The notes: generated from the letters alone by a model not told the origin. DNA of 64,000 bases from Aquisediminimonas sp031376385 (GCA_031376385.1 JANMDQ010000031.1:1-64000), one strand, 5' to 3'; shown: positions 1 to 9,765, counted from the stretch's first letter. Translations and numbers: made by a program.

Positions 1-51
1 AGCCTTAGCTGGCGTTTTCAAACAAGGCTTCGTCAAGCTCAGCCTTAGCGG
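1..51. repeat. Palindromic intergenic repeat, cut by window edge
   Basis: Right arm (24-51), 17-nt loop (7-23) and the last six bases of the left arm of an inverted repeat whose complete copy lies at 26219-26291. The 28-nt right arms differ at one position and the loops are of equal length and similar sequence. It lies just downstream of trxB and could act as a transcript end or a REP-like element. Confidence 0.7.
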
Positions 52-59
52 ATCGGCTA

Positions 60-1016
60 TCAATGCCCTGCGAAGTCAGCGTGAGCGATAAACTTCTCCG
101 CATCCAGCGCCGCCATGCAGCCCATGCCCGCCGCCGTGACGGCCTGACGGTAAATCTTATCCGTCACGTCTCCCGCTGCGAATACACCGGGGACTGAAGT
201 TCGGCTGCTGCCAACTTCAACTAGCAGATAGCCGTCACTGTCCATTGGCAGGCGATCAACGAAGATTTCGGTTGCTGGCTTATGGCCAATCGCCACAAAA
301 GCACCGTCCACTTCAAGCGTAGATTTTTCTCCGGTTACTGTGTCAGTCAACGAAAGGCCAACGAGCCCCACCGGGTCACCACCGCCAACAAATTCATCAA
401 CGCCCTTATTCCAAAGCACTTTGATACTGGGGTGTGCGTACAGGCGGTCTTGCAGAATTTTCTCTGCGCGCAGAGTGTCACGGCGGTGGATCAGCGTCAC
501 ATCTTGGCTGTGATTGGTCATGTAAAGCGCTTCTTCCACAGCGGTATTCCCGCCGCCGATCACCGCGACTTTCTTACCGCGATAGAAGAAACCGTCGCAC
601 GTCGCGCAGGCCGATACGCCTTTGCCTTGCATTGCCATTTCACTGTCAAGGCCAAGCCATTTTGCCTGCGCGCCCGTTGCGATCACAAGCGTATCGGCCT
701 TGTAGATCGTCCCGCCATCACCGGTCAGAGTGAACGGGCGGCTGGAGACATCCACGTCAACAATGATGTCATAGATCATCGTTGTGCCGACATGTTCTGC
801 CTGCGCCTGCATTTCCTCCATCAACCACGGGCCCTGCACGACATCGCGAAATCCCGGGTAATTCTCCACATCCGTTGTGATGGTCAGCTGACCACCAGGC
901 TGGATCCCTTGAACAACGATGGGCTTCATTCCGGCCCGCGCGGCATAGATGGCCGCAGACAAACCAGCGGGGCCTGATCCCAAAATTAACATTCGGGTGT
1001 GAATCATCTCGCTCAT
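60..1016 (-). CDS. trxB: Thioredoxin-disulfide reductase
   Basis: Flavoprotein that uses NADPH to reduce thioredoxin in the cytoplasm. The N-terminal FAD motif GSGPAGLSAAIYAARAG, the redox-active pair CATCD, the NADPH motif GGGNTAVEEA and the C-terminal FAD motif in VFAAGDVTD are all present. The length (318 aa) is normal for bacterial TrxB. The frame is open slightly further upstream from a TTG at 1034, but the ATG at 1016 (MSEMIHTRML) fits the family start better. It is transcribed alone. The palindromic repeat at 1-51 follows its stop. Confidence 0.95.
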   Translation of the reverse strand: MSEMIHTRMLILGSGPAGLSAAIYAARAGMKPIVVQGIQPGGQLTITTDVENYPGFRDVVQGPWLMEEMQAQAEHVGTTMIYDIIVDVDVSSRPFTLTGDGGTIYKADTLVIATGAQAKWLGLDSEMAMQGKGVSACATCDGFFYRGKKVAVIGGGNTAVEEALYMTNHSQDVTLIHRRDTLRAEKILQDRLYAHPSIKVLWNKGVDEFVGGGDPVGLVGLSLTDTVTGEKSTLEVDGAFVAIGHKPATEIFVDRLPMDSDGYLLVEVGSSRTSVPGVFAAGDVTDKIYRQAVTAAGMGCMAALDAEKFIAHADFAGH

Positions 1017-1034
1017 GCTATATGCCCGGATCAA

Positions 1035-1341
1035 ATTGGTAGCGGAGGACCATCAGATCAATTCCGCTAATTGGTTGAATTTATTTGGTTTTTGAGTTTG
1101 ACACATTTTTCATATACAACCCGCCGGGACGATTTGGCGGGTTGGATAATCATAACGTGCTTCTAAAAATTTCATGGCATAGCGTCGCCGGCATTGCAAT
1201 CCGGCTTACCCTTCTTTCCCAACTGAGCTTCAAACCAGAGATAACTCTGATGTGCGCGTAGGTTCGAGCTGTCCTTATGCACCCAACGGTCATTGCTCGA
1301 AATAAATTATCTGTAAGGCGTCCAACCATTCCATTTGCATA
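1035..1341. other. Intergenic region between trxB and the giant-protein operon
   Basis: About 300 bp. It should hold the trxB promoter (minus strand, no clear -35/-10 recognised), a 9-bp-arm hairpin at 1117-1144 and a questionable small reading frame at 1172-1345 that starts inside the stop codon of the upstream gene. Nothing else was recognised. Confidence 0.6.
1117..1144 (-). terminator. Hairpin, possible terminator of the giant-protein operon
   Basis: Inverted repeat with perfect 9-bp GC-rich arms (CAACCCGCC and GGCGGGTTG) and a 10-nt loop, downstream of the last gene of the minus-strand operon. No clean U-tract follows on the minus strand, so intrinsic termination is only suggested. Confidence 0.4.
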
Positions 1342-1345
1342 TCAT
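1172..1345 (-). pseudogene. Possible small third cistron with an in-frame stop
   Basis: An ATG at 1345 overlaps the TGA of the 1489-aa gene as ATGA, the arrangement used throughout this window for coupled genes. The frame reads 12 codons, meets TAA (1309-1307), then stays open for 44 more codons to TGA at 1172. The peptide is rich in Trp, Lys and Asp (for example NDRWVHKDSSNLRAHQ). It could be a decayed small gene or chance. No family was recognised. Confidence 0.25.
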
Positions 1346-4300
1346 AGCACGACACAATCGGCATAGATCGTTCGCCATTCTTTAGACAGTTGCCCGGCAA
1401 CGAATGGGTCACTCTCAATGCCTTCATTTTCTGTCACCATCACCCGCCATTGATCACCTTCGCCTGGCGTGGATGGGCCAACATTTGCGGTGATCGGCAG
1501 CACACCCGTCCATGCCCACTGCGCGTCAGCACTGACGCCGCCTATGGTTAGCTCTTGCTCATGAACCACTTCCCAATCGAGATCGGATGTTTTGCCAAGC
1601 TGCAACCGTTCGATAGTGGCAATCATGTGACGATCGCGCGAGATGATGGCGGTTGGATCAGCGGCGCCGAGCGGGACCGCAAGGTTCTCACTTCCTCTAA
1701 TGTTCGCCACTCCAGTCTCTCCCCTGCCCATATCGCGCAGACCAATTGGGCCCGTGACAGTGACGCGAACATGACCGTCATCGGGGCGCGACACAGTGAG
1801 TGTCCGTTCTGGCAGCAATTGAGTGAAATCACATCTTACAGCCTTTGACAGAGCTTTCCCGGGGAGGGAGTTGGGTTGATAGCGCGCGACCACCAGCCGC
1901 ACGAATGGCCAGACTGCTGCCTCTGGTTCAATCGCAACATCAACGAACCACAGCTTTCGATCTTCATTATATTCAGGTCTATAACCAACCACTGTGACCA
2001 CAGACCCGCCTTTGCCTGGCAACCGCTGCACCGCAGCGGCGGATATACGTTCGTCGGTGCCGCGCTCTCCGTCTATCCCCAGCGTCGCGCTGTAAAAATC
2101 CTCAAGAGCCACACCGACGATTTGATTTTTTGGCCCTGCGTTGAGCCAGATTGGATCACCGCCCCAAAGGCTCGCACCTTCGAGGTCAGGCGGGTCAAGT
2201 GCGCTCAGCAATATACCAAGCTGCTCATCATCCCCTGTGCGGTACCAAGGTCGTTTGAGATAGATGCGCAGGCCACTGCGCCGCCGCCGCCTTATGCCAA
2301 AGGGTTGCCCCGGATCGCCTACCTCATCCCAGCGAAACAGCGGAATAATCGAATCCACCTCGGGCACTGGCGGCTGTGCGCTGTTAAGGATCGATACTTC
2401 TATCTCGTCACCCAGCAGCGACTGACTTTCAGGCGAAGAGAGCAGTGCGTTTGGAAAATATTCCCTGAACCGCGTGGTTCCCCGGAATGCATATTTGATC
2501 CGTCGATGCTTTGTATCACCAAATTCATGGCGGGCACGGTGCACGCGGACATCACCAACGCCGGGAAAGGGAACCATATCCTCCGGCTGGTCATCAGACA
2601 TGCCGGGTGTCTCGCCCAAAACGACCAAATTTTCGAATGGGTCCAACTGCGTTGTGAACGCGACAGCGTGACGGTCTTCACGCACTGGTTTGGGCGCAGC
2701 AACATCATCTGTCCATTCAGACCATTTTGCTTCGGCATCAATTCGGTCTGTGCTGGCGGCGTGACAGTCGATGGCAGCAGCAAATCCAGCAAAGGTCTGG
2801 TTTTCGGCGCGGAAAGGCCATAATTTGGTGATGAGCGGCGGCAGAACGGGTCGGGGGACCGCATGAACAAGGCTGATCCGTTCAAACGGCGTCAGGCCCC
2901 AAAGCTGACCGTCCGCCGCCGGACGTTTCAGCAGATCAAGGTCGCGCAGCGGCTTGGGAAACAGCATCCATAGGGCGAGCAAATCCAAATCTTGGCGACG
3001 CAGCGACGATGACAGTTTCATGTCAAGCCGCGTGCCCGGCGGCAGGCCAATCGTGATGACGCTGCCTTCAATGCGGGCCTGCGGTGTCTCCGCACTTTCC
3101 AGAACCAAACGGAAAGGCGCAGGTGCTGGCCATTCCCCGCCGTAGAGCGCTGCTGTGCTTTCGGTGCGGAACAGCCCGAACAGAGGACTACCGATATTTG
3201 CGCCGGACATGCCCATGGCAATGCCTGCCGCCAAAGGATCGGGCAGGTAAGGAAGTGCCATCGCATCAACATCATGCATCACATAATGGCCCGCCGGTAT
3301 GACGTCTCCCTGATTGGCCCCTTCAAACAGCGACAAGTCAGTCACAGGGTCCGCAATTTCCGGCCCGGCCTGAAGCGAAACACCGGGCTGTGGCAAAGTC
3401 AATGCCGGATCATCAAGCGAAACAATGTCACGATCATAAAGCGTGCCATCATCGCGAAGTGCGGCGGCGAGCATTTTTCGGTGAAGCGCCGGATCATCAA
3501 TGGCCACATCAAACTTACCGTGTAGTTCGTTTAAGTGCTGTGACCCCTTAGGGGCGGCCAAATGCCGTTCCGATGTCGCCCGCCAATCCGTTGCCAGCAC
3601 AGGATCAATGGCTGAGACGGAATTGATATAGTCCTGCGGTGCTTCAACTGCGGCATCTTCATCAATCCCGCTGCGGATCACCATATGATGGACGGATTCA
3701 GCGGGGCTATAGCGGTGGCGTGGAACGACCACGGGTGGTGGCACGGGATCCCACCGGCGGAACGGGATAGAGGCTGTGACTGTGTCGCCAGGCAGGCCAA
3801 TGATTTCGTCCAGCCGGTCGACCTGAAACGCCTCAGGCCGGATTGCGGATGCAGTATCAAGTGCAATATCGCCAATGCTCGCACGCATACGGTCTGTTAG
3901 TGCTGCGTTGCTATCTATCCTTGTGACATCCGCCACCCGCGCCGACAAGCGCGTTGATACGATCTGGTCAATTTCCAGATTACCCGTGAAGCGAGCCACT
4001 ACCGGACGAGCAGGTGCCAGTTTGAAATCAGTCAGGCGCGCAGCCGGGCCACGAACGACGCTGTCTCGCGGCATGATTTGGCGCAGCAGTGGCGATACAC
4101 CCGGCAGATCTGCTGACAGCACACGTATGGATCGTTGGACCAATGTTGGTGGAAGGCGTCCTGCTGCCAATGGAATTGGAGTGGGACGAGTGGGCGGAGG
4201 CACATCCCCACCATGAGAGTTCCCGGCCAAGTCGACGCCCCACGCGCGAAAGGCGTAGCTTCGACCGTAGCGCAATCTGGGGAGCGTGCCGGGCATCACG

Positions 4301-5811
4301 CGAGTGATAACGGTTACTTCGCTCAGCTTGGCTTCTTGAGCAACGGTTTCCACCTTTTCACGCGGACCAGCTGCGACAGCACGAGGGCCGGGTCGTGGCG
4401 CTGAGAGGCTCCAGCCTGACCAGCCAAATAGGGCCTCGTGCAGATAGAGCTTCTTTCCCGGATCATTTGGGGATTCGCGGACAGTTGCTGTCTGTACCCA
4501 TCCCGCCTCGCGATGGTCAGTGTAAATGGGGGAGCCATCACTAAGCATTGCAGTTGCGAGGCGCAAGTGCGGGCTGAACCAGCGGCGTTCATGATCATCC
4601 CAAACCTCGACACGAAAGCCGCGCGTGACGTCTTCAGTCGCGATGACGGGGGGCTTGGTGACGGACACATCTGCCGTCATTTTAGTTGCTCGGTCAACTT
4701 GGCCTTTCACCTCAGTCAACCGCCCGGTGCGCACGACCGTAAACCCCTCAGACCGAAGCGAAGCGGGTGCGACCGTTCCTGGATCGCCATTATCGGCCAT
4801 CATCAACATTCGAGGGAGGGCACGAACAAAATTTCCTAGTTTGAGCGCTGCACCATCACTGTCCATGGTGAGTGCGGCAAAGCTCTTCTCATCCCCCAGT
4901 CGCAATCGTCCGCCGTCCCAGTCGGACTCCCGAGGTCGCGTCAGTAAGCGGTTGCCGCGCCGCTCGACTGGCGTGCGAGACGCTATCGCGATGGCATTAG
5001 AATCAATGCGCAGTTCCGCCGTCAATTCCTTGGCTTTCGCAAGCAGTGCCAAGTCTGAAACCTTCAAATCAATCACGAGGCCAAGTCGGCGCAGCAATTC
5101 GGGTTGATCACTTAAATGGGCCACCCGTTCGTGAAAATCTGGCTCAGGCTGCTCCATCGGTTTCACTCGGCGGCTTGTGTCTGCGGCTAGCGCGGCTGAC
5201 CCAATGGGTTCATAAAAGCGGCGGGCGGCGTGCAGAGGGGTTAGGACCGCTGTTAAGGGATGATCTATTTCTCCTTTGCGGTCGAGAAGCCGTGTCAGTT
5301 GTTCGTCACCGCTCGGTTTGTCTCCGTCACCAAGACGAGGCATACCACCAAGCGTACCAATCAGGCGGCGTAACACACTTTCCCGCCCCTTCATTTCAGG
5401 CATGGTTTTGAAATCGGGCGGATCAAGCGGGAAGTAGAGACTGGAAGCGACTGCAGTTACTGCTGCAAGATCATGCACTTTCTTCACGTCGAAGCTTGCC
5501 CAATCACGGCCCTTGTAGTCGCCAGTGTCGGGCCGTCGCACAGGCGTGTCTTCAGGAAAGCATTTCGACCAAAGTTCAGGCACAATATGAGGCACGATTT
5601 CGCACGCGATTTCAGCCCCGGCCTGATTGCGGAGTATAGGCCGCGCCGCGCTCACGAAACGAGTCCATTCTACAAAAGTCTTGAACAGCCCAAGGGGCTC
5701 TTGCGCGGTATCTGGCGTTAGCTTAGGCGCGATGTGGAGCGAGACATGAAAGGGAGCGTCGTCCTTCACCGTGAGCGGCAGGACAGTGAGAATATAAGTT
5801 TCGCTACGCAT
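1342..5811 (-). CDS. Very large uncharacterised protein (1489 aa), second gene of a coupled pair
   Basis: Function unknown. There is no signal peptide, membrane segment, nucleotide-binding loop or catalytic motif that I recognise. The N-terminus (TVLPLTVKDDAPFHVSLHIA) and the segment around residues 510-530 (RYGRSYAFRAWGVDLAGNS) look like beta-sandwich or fibronectin-like sequence. Most of the chain is beta-strand and turn rich with many Pro and Arg-Asp pairs. From memory, unverified, large hypothetical proteins with similar YxxRAxxVDLAGNS segments occur in Actinobacteria, also beside a partner of about 1200 aa. It starts 3 nt after the stop of the upstream partner, so the two are surely co-transcribed and probably translationally coupled. 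The C-terminus (RTIYADCVVL) looks natural rather than truncated. Confidence 0.85.
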   Translation of the reverse strand: MRSETYILTVLPLTVKDDAPFHVSLHIAPKLTPDTAQEPLGLFKTFVEWTRFVSAARPILRNQAGAEIACEIVPHIVPELWSKCFPEDTPVRRPDTGDYKGRDWASFDVKKVHDLAAVTAVASSLYFPLDPPDFKTMPEMKGRESVLRRLIGTLGGMPRLGDGDKPSGDEQLTRLLDRKGEIDHPLTAVLTPLHAARRFYEPIGSAALAADTSRRVKPMEQPEPDFHERVAHLSDQPELLRRLGLVIDLKVSDLALLAKAKELTAELRIDSNAIAIASRTPVERRGNRLLTRPRESDWDGGRLRLGDEKSFAALTMDSDGAALKLGNFVRALPRMLMMADNGDPGTVAPASLRSEGFTVVRTGRLTEVKGQVDRATKMTADVSVTKPPVIATEDVTRGFRVEVWDDHERRWFSPHLRLATAMLSDGSPIYTDHREAGWVQTATVRESPNDPGKKLYLHEALFGWSGWSLSAPRPGPRAVAAGPREKVETVAQEAKLSEVTVITRVMPGTLPRLRYGRSYAFRAWGVDLAGNSHGGDVPPPTRPTPIPLAAGRLPPTLVQRSIRVLSADLPGVSPLLRQIMPRDSVVRGPAARLTDFKLAPARPVVARFTGNLEIDQIVSTRLSARVADVTRIDSNAALTDRMRASIGDIALDTASAIRPEAFQVDRLDEIIGLPGDTVTASIPFRRWDPVPPPVVVPRHRYSPAESVHHMVIRSGIDEDAAVEAPQDYINSVSAIDPVLATDWRATSERHLAAPKGSQHLNELHGKFDVAIDDPALHRKMLAAALRDDGTLYDRDIVSLDDPALTLPQPGVSLQAGPEIADPVTDLSLFEGANQGDVIPAGHYVMHDVDAMALPYLPDPLAAGIAMGMSGANIGSPLFGLFRTESTAALYGGEWPAPAPFRLVLESAETPQARIEGSVITIGLPPGTRLDMKLSSSLRRQDLDLLALWMLFPKPLRDLDLLKRPAADGQLWGLTPFERISLVHAVPRPVLPPLITKLWPFRAENQTFAGFAAAIDCHAASTDRIDAEAKWSEWTDDVAAPKPVREDRHAVAFTTQLDPFENLVVLGETPGMSDDQPEDMVPFPGVGDVRVHRARHEFGDTKHRRIKYAFRGTTRFREYFPNALLSSPESQSLLGDEIEVSILNSAQPPVPEVDSIIPLFRWDEVGDPGQPFGIRRRRRSGLRIYLKRPWYRTGDDEQLGILLSALDPPDLEGASLWGGDPIWLNAGPKNQIVGVALEDFYSATLGIDGERGTDERISAAAVQRLPGKGGSVVTVVGYRPEYNEDRKLWFVDVAIEPEAAVWPFVRLVVARYQPNSLPGKALSKAVRCDFTQLLPERTLTVSRPDDGHVRVTVTGPIGLRDMGRGETGVANIRGSENLAVPLGAADPTAIISRDRHMIATIERLQLGKTSDLDWEVVHEQELTIGGVSADAQWAWTGVLPITANVGPSTPGEGDQWRVMVTENEGIESDPFVAGQLSKEWRTIYADCVVL

Positions 5812-5814
5812 CGG

Positions 5815-8800
5815 TTATGCCTCCGCCATGCTGGGCGCGAACGCCGAGAGATAGTCATCCCAAACTGCTGACGCGCCGCTCGTATCGACTAGCAACATGT
5901 CGCGAACGGTGGGATCGCCATTTGATCCAGCGAAAGTGCGGCGGGCTTTGATCGTTACGGACCCTGAAAAGAACAAGACTTCGACTGTAACCTTCAGTGA
6001 CGCTTCGCCCACCAGCTTGTCGTCTGAAGGGAAATATTCAAGCGCCAGATAAAGTTCGATTGAAGCCGAAATCAGCGACAGCACATCCACTTCGCCGCGC
6101 ACCCGGACATAGCCAGTCAGCTGCCCTTCGCTGCCTTCTATTTTGAAATAGATGCCAGCCATGACTGAGACTGACCCGGAAGCAACACCGAAATCGAGGG
6201 CAACAATCGCCCCAAATTCAAATGCGCCTTCCAGCAGCACCATTCCTTCCGGGCTAAGCCGGAGGCCAATGAAACCGCCGCCGCCTAGGAATGCCACAGC
6301 AAGACAGAATGGCCGTTCGCGGGTGCAGAAGTTAAACCCAACGCTGACGACTTGGCCGAGGAAAGGCACTCGCACATCCGCGCCAAGGGAGATATTTGTG
6401 AGGGAGAAAACGCCTATCGCCACGTTCGGCAATGCAATCGTAAAGCCTGCCGAAATGCCCTCGGTGCTAACGTCAAGGAATGGCGGATCGCTAAACCCGT
6501 CGAGTGGGATCAACTCTTTCAAAACTTCTACAAACGCGAGGATGCCGACGAATTCCAGATCATCGAACACAACGTCAACTTCGGGCTTGCGTGCGGTGCT
6601 ACCGCGAAACGCCAGTCGGTTGAACTTGACGGCCATCAATTCAAAGCCCGGCAACAGATTAAGCTGAAAATCGTCAAGTTGCGCCGCGATTTCGGCCCCA
6701 GCGGGATTGGGCCCAGCAGCGCGCACTTCAACAGATATAGTCAGTGCCTTGTCCGGATTCTTCATTTCAAAGATAGGATTGGCTGTATCCGGGAAGTTGC
6801 GCAGCTTCGGGTTCCAGACCATCTTGGCCCGGAACTCGCCGCCGCCGGGGTCGAACCCTTCTGCAAAGGCCAAAACAGCGTCAATCAAGTCCAGCGCCTT
6901 AAGTGAAGGTTGAAGGCCAGCGATCAGCTTATCAAATGTCGCGCGTGCCATCGGGTCAAGCGGCTGTCCCGGCAGCTGTGCCGCAAGCGTATCTATTTCA
7001 GCCGCAACATTGCCAAGCGCGGCAGTCACGCGTGCCACACCAATCGCGGCGCTGTCCCCTGCTAGCAATTCTTGTAAGGCGGCCTGAACTTCATCCGCGA
7101 GCGCCGGAAGGGCCGGAGACTGCGCATATTTTTGGGCCGCTTCCTTGATCACTTGGAGGTCAGCAATCAGGGCAGACACGCGGTCTAGTGCCTCAGTGAT
7201 GAACTTAGGCGCCAGATCAAGCAGGCCGTCGATGATCAGATCGGATAGGTCGAACAGGCCAAAGAGTTTGGGCAGACCGGCGGAAAAGAGCTTTTTGGCA
7301 TCAAATACCCCGGCAGCGGCCTCCGCCACATCTGACACAAGACCGACGCCGCGCGCCAGCCCATCGACCGATACATCCGGGCGGATAAAGCCACCGGCCT
7401 TTTCACTTGACCCAAAATTAAGCTCTGACTTGGCAGCGAGCTTCAAAAACACGTTTCCAGCGTTAGCCGCACCAAAGCCCTGATCACGGTAGATATCTGG
7501 GTAGCTGACATTAGATGACGGTGCCGACGGTGTCAGGCGTTTCATCGCAGGCACAACGACTTTAGCTTTTTTGAGAAATGGCGTCGATGTCGTCCGGCCC
7601 GCGATGCCGCTGAGCGTTAGAGTTTCAACTTCTACACTGGCCCGTGCCGCGGGGCTTCCTTGCTCACCAGCCAAAGCGGGCGCAAAAGCAATAGTCTGAT
7701 TATGCGCCGGAATGGCCCCCGACGTTTCATATTTGGCGAGGACAGCCGCAGCATCGACGTTGGGTCCTGCATAAACAAACAGCAACGGCGCCTGAAGATG
7801 AATGTCCTCTGCGTCATGATCACTGCCACTCACCTTCCATTCAAACGGATCAGCAGCCCCAATCAGAGTCGGCCAGAAAAAGGTTTTTTCAGGTGGCGGC
7901 TTTTTCAGGTCTGGCGTGCGTCCAGGCGTGAGCTTGGCCGCCACCAGAGGCAGATCGCGCCGCGAAAATGCCCCCATCGGCTCGCCAAGCGTGATGTAAA
8001 ACAGCTGAAACAGGGCAGCTTGCGGGTTGGTATCTCCCACGATTTTGCGATAAGTTATTTTGTTGAGATAGGCTTTTTGACCAAGCGGAAACAAATAGCC
8101 GGGTTCAACAATGCGGACATATTGGTCACGCCCCATTGGCGCGATATGATCCCACGAATCCAGTGGCGTGAAGAAGTTGGCATATTTTTCAGAATCCCAT
8201 TTGGCATGAAGATCCAACCACGCGCCGACCGAAGACAACGCAAGCTTTCGCACTTTGGCAGGTTCAGGCCGAATACGAGGCGCGCGCGCGGTGCCAGACG
8301 TCTGCTCAACGATCCGTGTTCGGTCCTGATGGGTAAGGCTATGATTGAACGGATCGCTGCGGGGTAATGGCATATCCAAGTCACGCGTCCAGATGGCGCG
8401 AACAATACGCTGGCTGGCGTCAATTTCATTGGTTCCCCCACCCTCGCGCACGCCTAAACGACTGTGCCACAGTTCGACGCGCTTTGGCCCAGCGACTGAC
8501 TGCGCCACAACAGGTCGTAAAGCATGGGCCCATCCGCCTTTGGCAGACGGAGACAGGATCAACCGGAACGGTGCCTCAATGGCGGTTTCGCCGCTGCGTG
8601 GGGTCCTCACTTCAGGAAGCATTGAGGGCAGAAATGCGCCGGGCACGGATCGAAACCGGTCAGCGTCAAAAGCCGCCATCAATCCCCCCGCAATCATCCG
8701 GTTGGCCGCCACCATTGCGCGCTGGCCTTCAATCAGCGACGCGGACAAATCCTGTCCAGCTTCAGTGCTGATGTTAATCGTCGATACGCGTACAACCGAC

Positions 8801-9405
8801 CCCGCTGAGACATCTTGCAGCAGGCGCGCGGTGAGCGATGATCTTTCAGCAGTAGCAAGGGTGAGCGCAACAAATGGCCCGCTGGCAACAGGTGTTGCTG
8901 CTGGCGCGACCGACAATTCAAGGCGACCCATAGCCGCGAGTAGCCCCTCAACTGTGTAAGGGATGACCCCATTTGGCGGCACTTTGAAAACCAGCCGACT
9001 GCGTCCAGCCGCACGGGCCAGTGCCGGGACGAAGGGGAAGGGTTCAAATGGGGGATCACCCGGGTTTGCCCCCGGTGACAACTGCGCGGCGAATTCTGCT
9101 ATATGCTGAAAGCTGAAGTCAAAACGGATTAGCCCTCCGCTGGTCCCTGCAACCAATCTTGCCTCGCTTGGCTCTATCACTGCCCTCCCTTCACCAGAAG
9201 GACCTTCAGTACTAGGGCGGTCAAGTGTTAATTCGTTCCAAGCGACGGAGAAAATCAGCAAATCAGCTGGTCGCACAACCTTAACTGGCTTTGACCATTT
9301 CAAAGCTGGAATGATAAGTTCGCCCGGTCTTGGATTTAAGGGCCTAGGGCGAACGGGTTGCAAGGGCGAACCACCCCGAACGGGGCGCACAGGTCTCAGA
9401 CCCAT
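5815..9405 (-). CDS. Very large uncharacterised protein (about 1196 aa), first gene of a coupled pair
   Basis: Function unknown. Three parts can be seen (residues counted from the ATG at 9447). A beta-rich N-terminal half carries segments that look conserved, such as ELWHSRLG (about 330) and YLFPLGQKAYLNKITYRK (about 450-468). A helical, Leu/Ala-rich stretch follows at about 695-865. The C-terminal domain at about 870-1190 is strongly beta and glycine/hydrophobic rich (FLGGGGFIGLRLSPEG, FGVASGSVSVMAGIYFK), as in a barrel, tube or solenoid. There is no Sec or Tat signal; the N-terminus is Pro/Arg rich. The frame is open to an ATG at 9447, but the ATG at 9405 has the best ribosome site (GGAGAG, 5 nt away). 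It heads the operon with the 1489-aa partner. Confidence 0.85.
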   Translation of the reverse strand: MGLRPVRPVRGGSPLQPVRPRPLNPRPGELIIPALKWSKPVKVVRPADLLIFSVAWNELTLDRPSTEGPSGEGRAVIEPSEARLVAGTSGGLIRFDFSFQHIAEFAAQLSPGANPGDPPFEPFPFVPALARAAGRSRLVFKVPPNGVIPYTVEGLLAAMGRLELSVAPAATPVASGPFVALTLATAERSSLTARLLQDVSAGSVVRVSTINISTEAGQDLSASLIEGQRAMVAANRMIAGGLMAAFDADRFRSVPGAFLPSMLPEVRTPRSGETAIEAPFRLILSPSAKGGWAHALRPVVAQSVAGPKRVELWHSRLGVREGGGTNEIDASQRIVRAIWTRDLDMPLPRSDPFNHSLTHQDRTRIVEQTSGTARAPRIRPEPAKVRKLALSSVGAWLDLHAKWDSEKYANFFTPLDSWDHIAPMGRDQYVRIVEPGYLFPLGQKAYLNKITYRKIVGDTNPQAALFQLFYITLGEPMGAFSRRDLPLVAAKLTPGRTPDLKKPPPEKTFFWPTLIGAADPFEWKVSGSDHDAEDIHLQAPLLFVYAGPNVDAAAVLAKYETSGAIPAHNQTIAFAPALAGEQGSPAARASVEVETLTLSGIAGRTTSTPFLKKAKVVVPAMKRLTPSAPSSNVSYPDIYRDQGFGAANAGNVFLKLAAKSELNFGSSEKAGGFIRPDVSVDGLARGVGLVSDVAEAAAGVFDAKKLFSAGLPKLFGLFDLSDLIIDGLLDLAPKFITEALDRVSALIADLQVIKEAAQKYAQSPALPALADEVQAALQELLAGDSAAIGVARVTAALGNVAAEIDTLAAQLPGQPLDPMARATFDKLIAGLQPSLKALDLIDAVLAFAEGFDPGGGEFRAKMVWNPKLRNFPDTANPIFEMKNPDKALTISVEVRAAGPNPAGAEIAAQLDDFQLNLLPGFELMAVKFNRLAFRGSTARKPEVDVVFDDLEFVGILAFVEVLKELIPLDGFSDPPFLDVSTEGISAGFTIALPNVAIGVFSLTNISLGADVRVPFLGQVVSVGFNFCTRERPFCLAVAFLGGGGFIGLRLSPEGMVLLEGAFEFGAIVALDFGVASGSVSVMAGIYFKIEGSEGQLTGYVRVRGEVDVLSLISASIELYLALEYFPSDDKLVGEASLKVTVEVLFFSGSVTIKARRTFAGSNGDPTVRDMLLVDTSGASAVWDDYLSAFAPSMAEA

Positions 9406-9717
9406 CTTATCTCTCCATATAGCCATCACTGACCTTTTAAGGGTCATATGACAGGAGTGATTGCGATCCCAAGGCGTCTGTTACGCTTTAGAAGCATCCT
9501 CCTTTTTGGAAATTTTGCAATGAATTCTGTCGCCTATTTGTGACGGCTCACCTCGATATTCGGGCATTCGTCGCATCTCGATATGGTTACTGAAAACTTT
9601 GTTACACTTGCCGATGTTTAGATTTTGATATTGTGGCGGCTGGCCAACTCAGTGCGAAAAAAAAGGCGCGTCGTGACAAATTCCCAAATCGATAAAATTA
9701 GCGTTCTACCTACTGGC

Positions 9718-9746
9718 TTGACTTAGGTGAGGACATTGAGTGTATA
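9718..9746 (+). promoter_or_regulatory. Predicted imuA promoter
   Basis: A -35-like TTGACT (9718-9723) is followed after 17 nt by TGTATA (9741-9746). Transcription would start close to or within the LexA box at 9748-9762, consistent with LexA blocking initiation. Confidence 0.45.
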
Positions 9747-9747
9747 A

Positions 9748-9762
9748 GAACATAATAGGAAC
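9748..9762. promoter_or_regulatory. LexA (SOS) box upstream of imuA
   Basis: Perfect direct repeat GAAC-N7-GAAC, the alphaproteobacterial LexA operator (GTTC-N7-GTTC on the other strand). It ends 3 nt before the imuA ATG at 9766. The only plausible Shine-Dalgarno (AGGA, 9757-9760) lies inside it. It should make imuA-imuB-dnaE2 DNA-damage inducible. Confidence 0.85.
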
Positions 9763-9765
9763 AAT

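Larger units (their letters stand above)
9448..9765. other. Divergent intergenic region, giant-protein operon / imuA
   Basis: About 320 bp, more AT-rich than its surroundings. It holds the imuA promoter and LexA box at its right end. Elsewhere I see only a short direct repeat of CTCGATAT (near 9551 and 9577) and no coding sequence. The promoter of the minus-strand giant-protein operon must lie here but was not identified. Confidence 0.6.

Noticed and set aside
7..23. Possible mobile-element boundary at the left edge
   Set aside because: The sequence is the loop of the palindromic repeat; no transposase or target duplication is visible.
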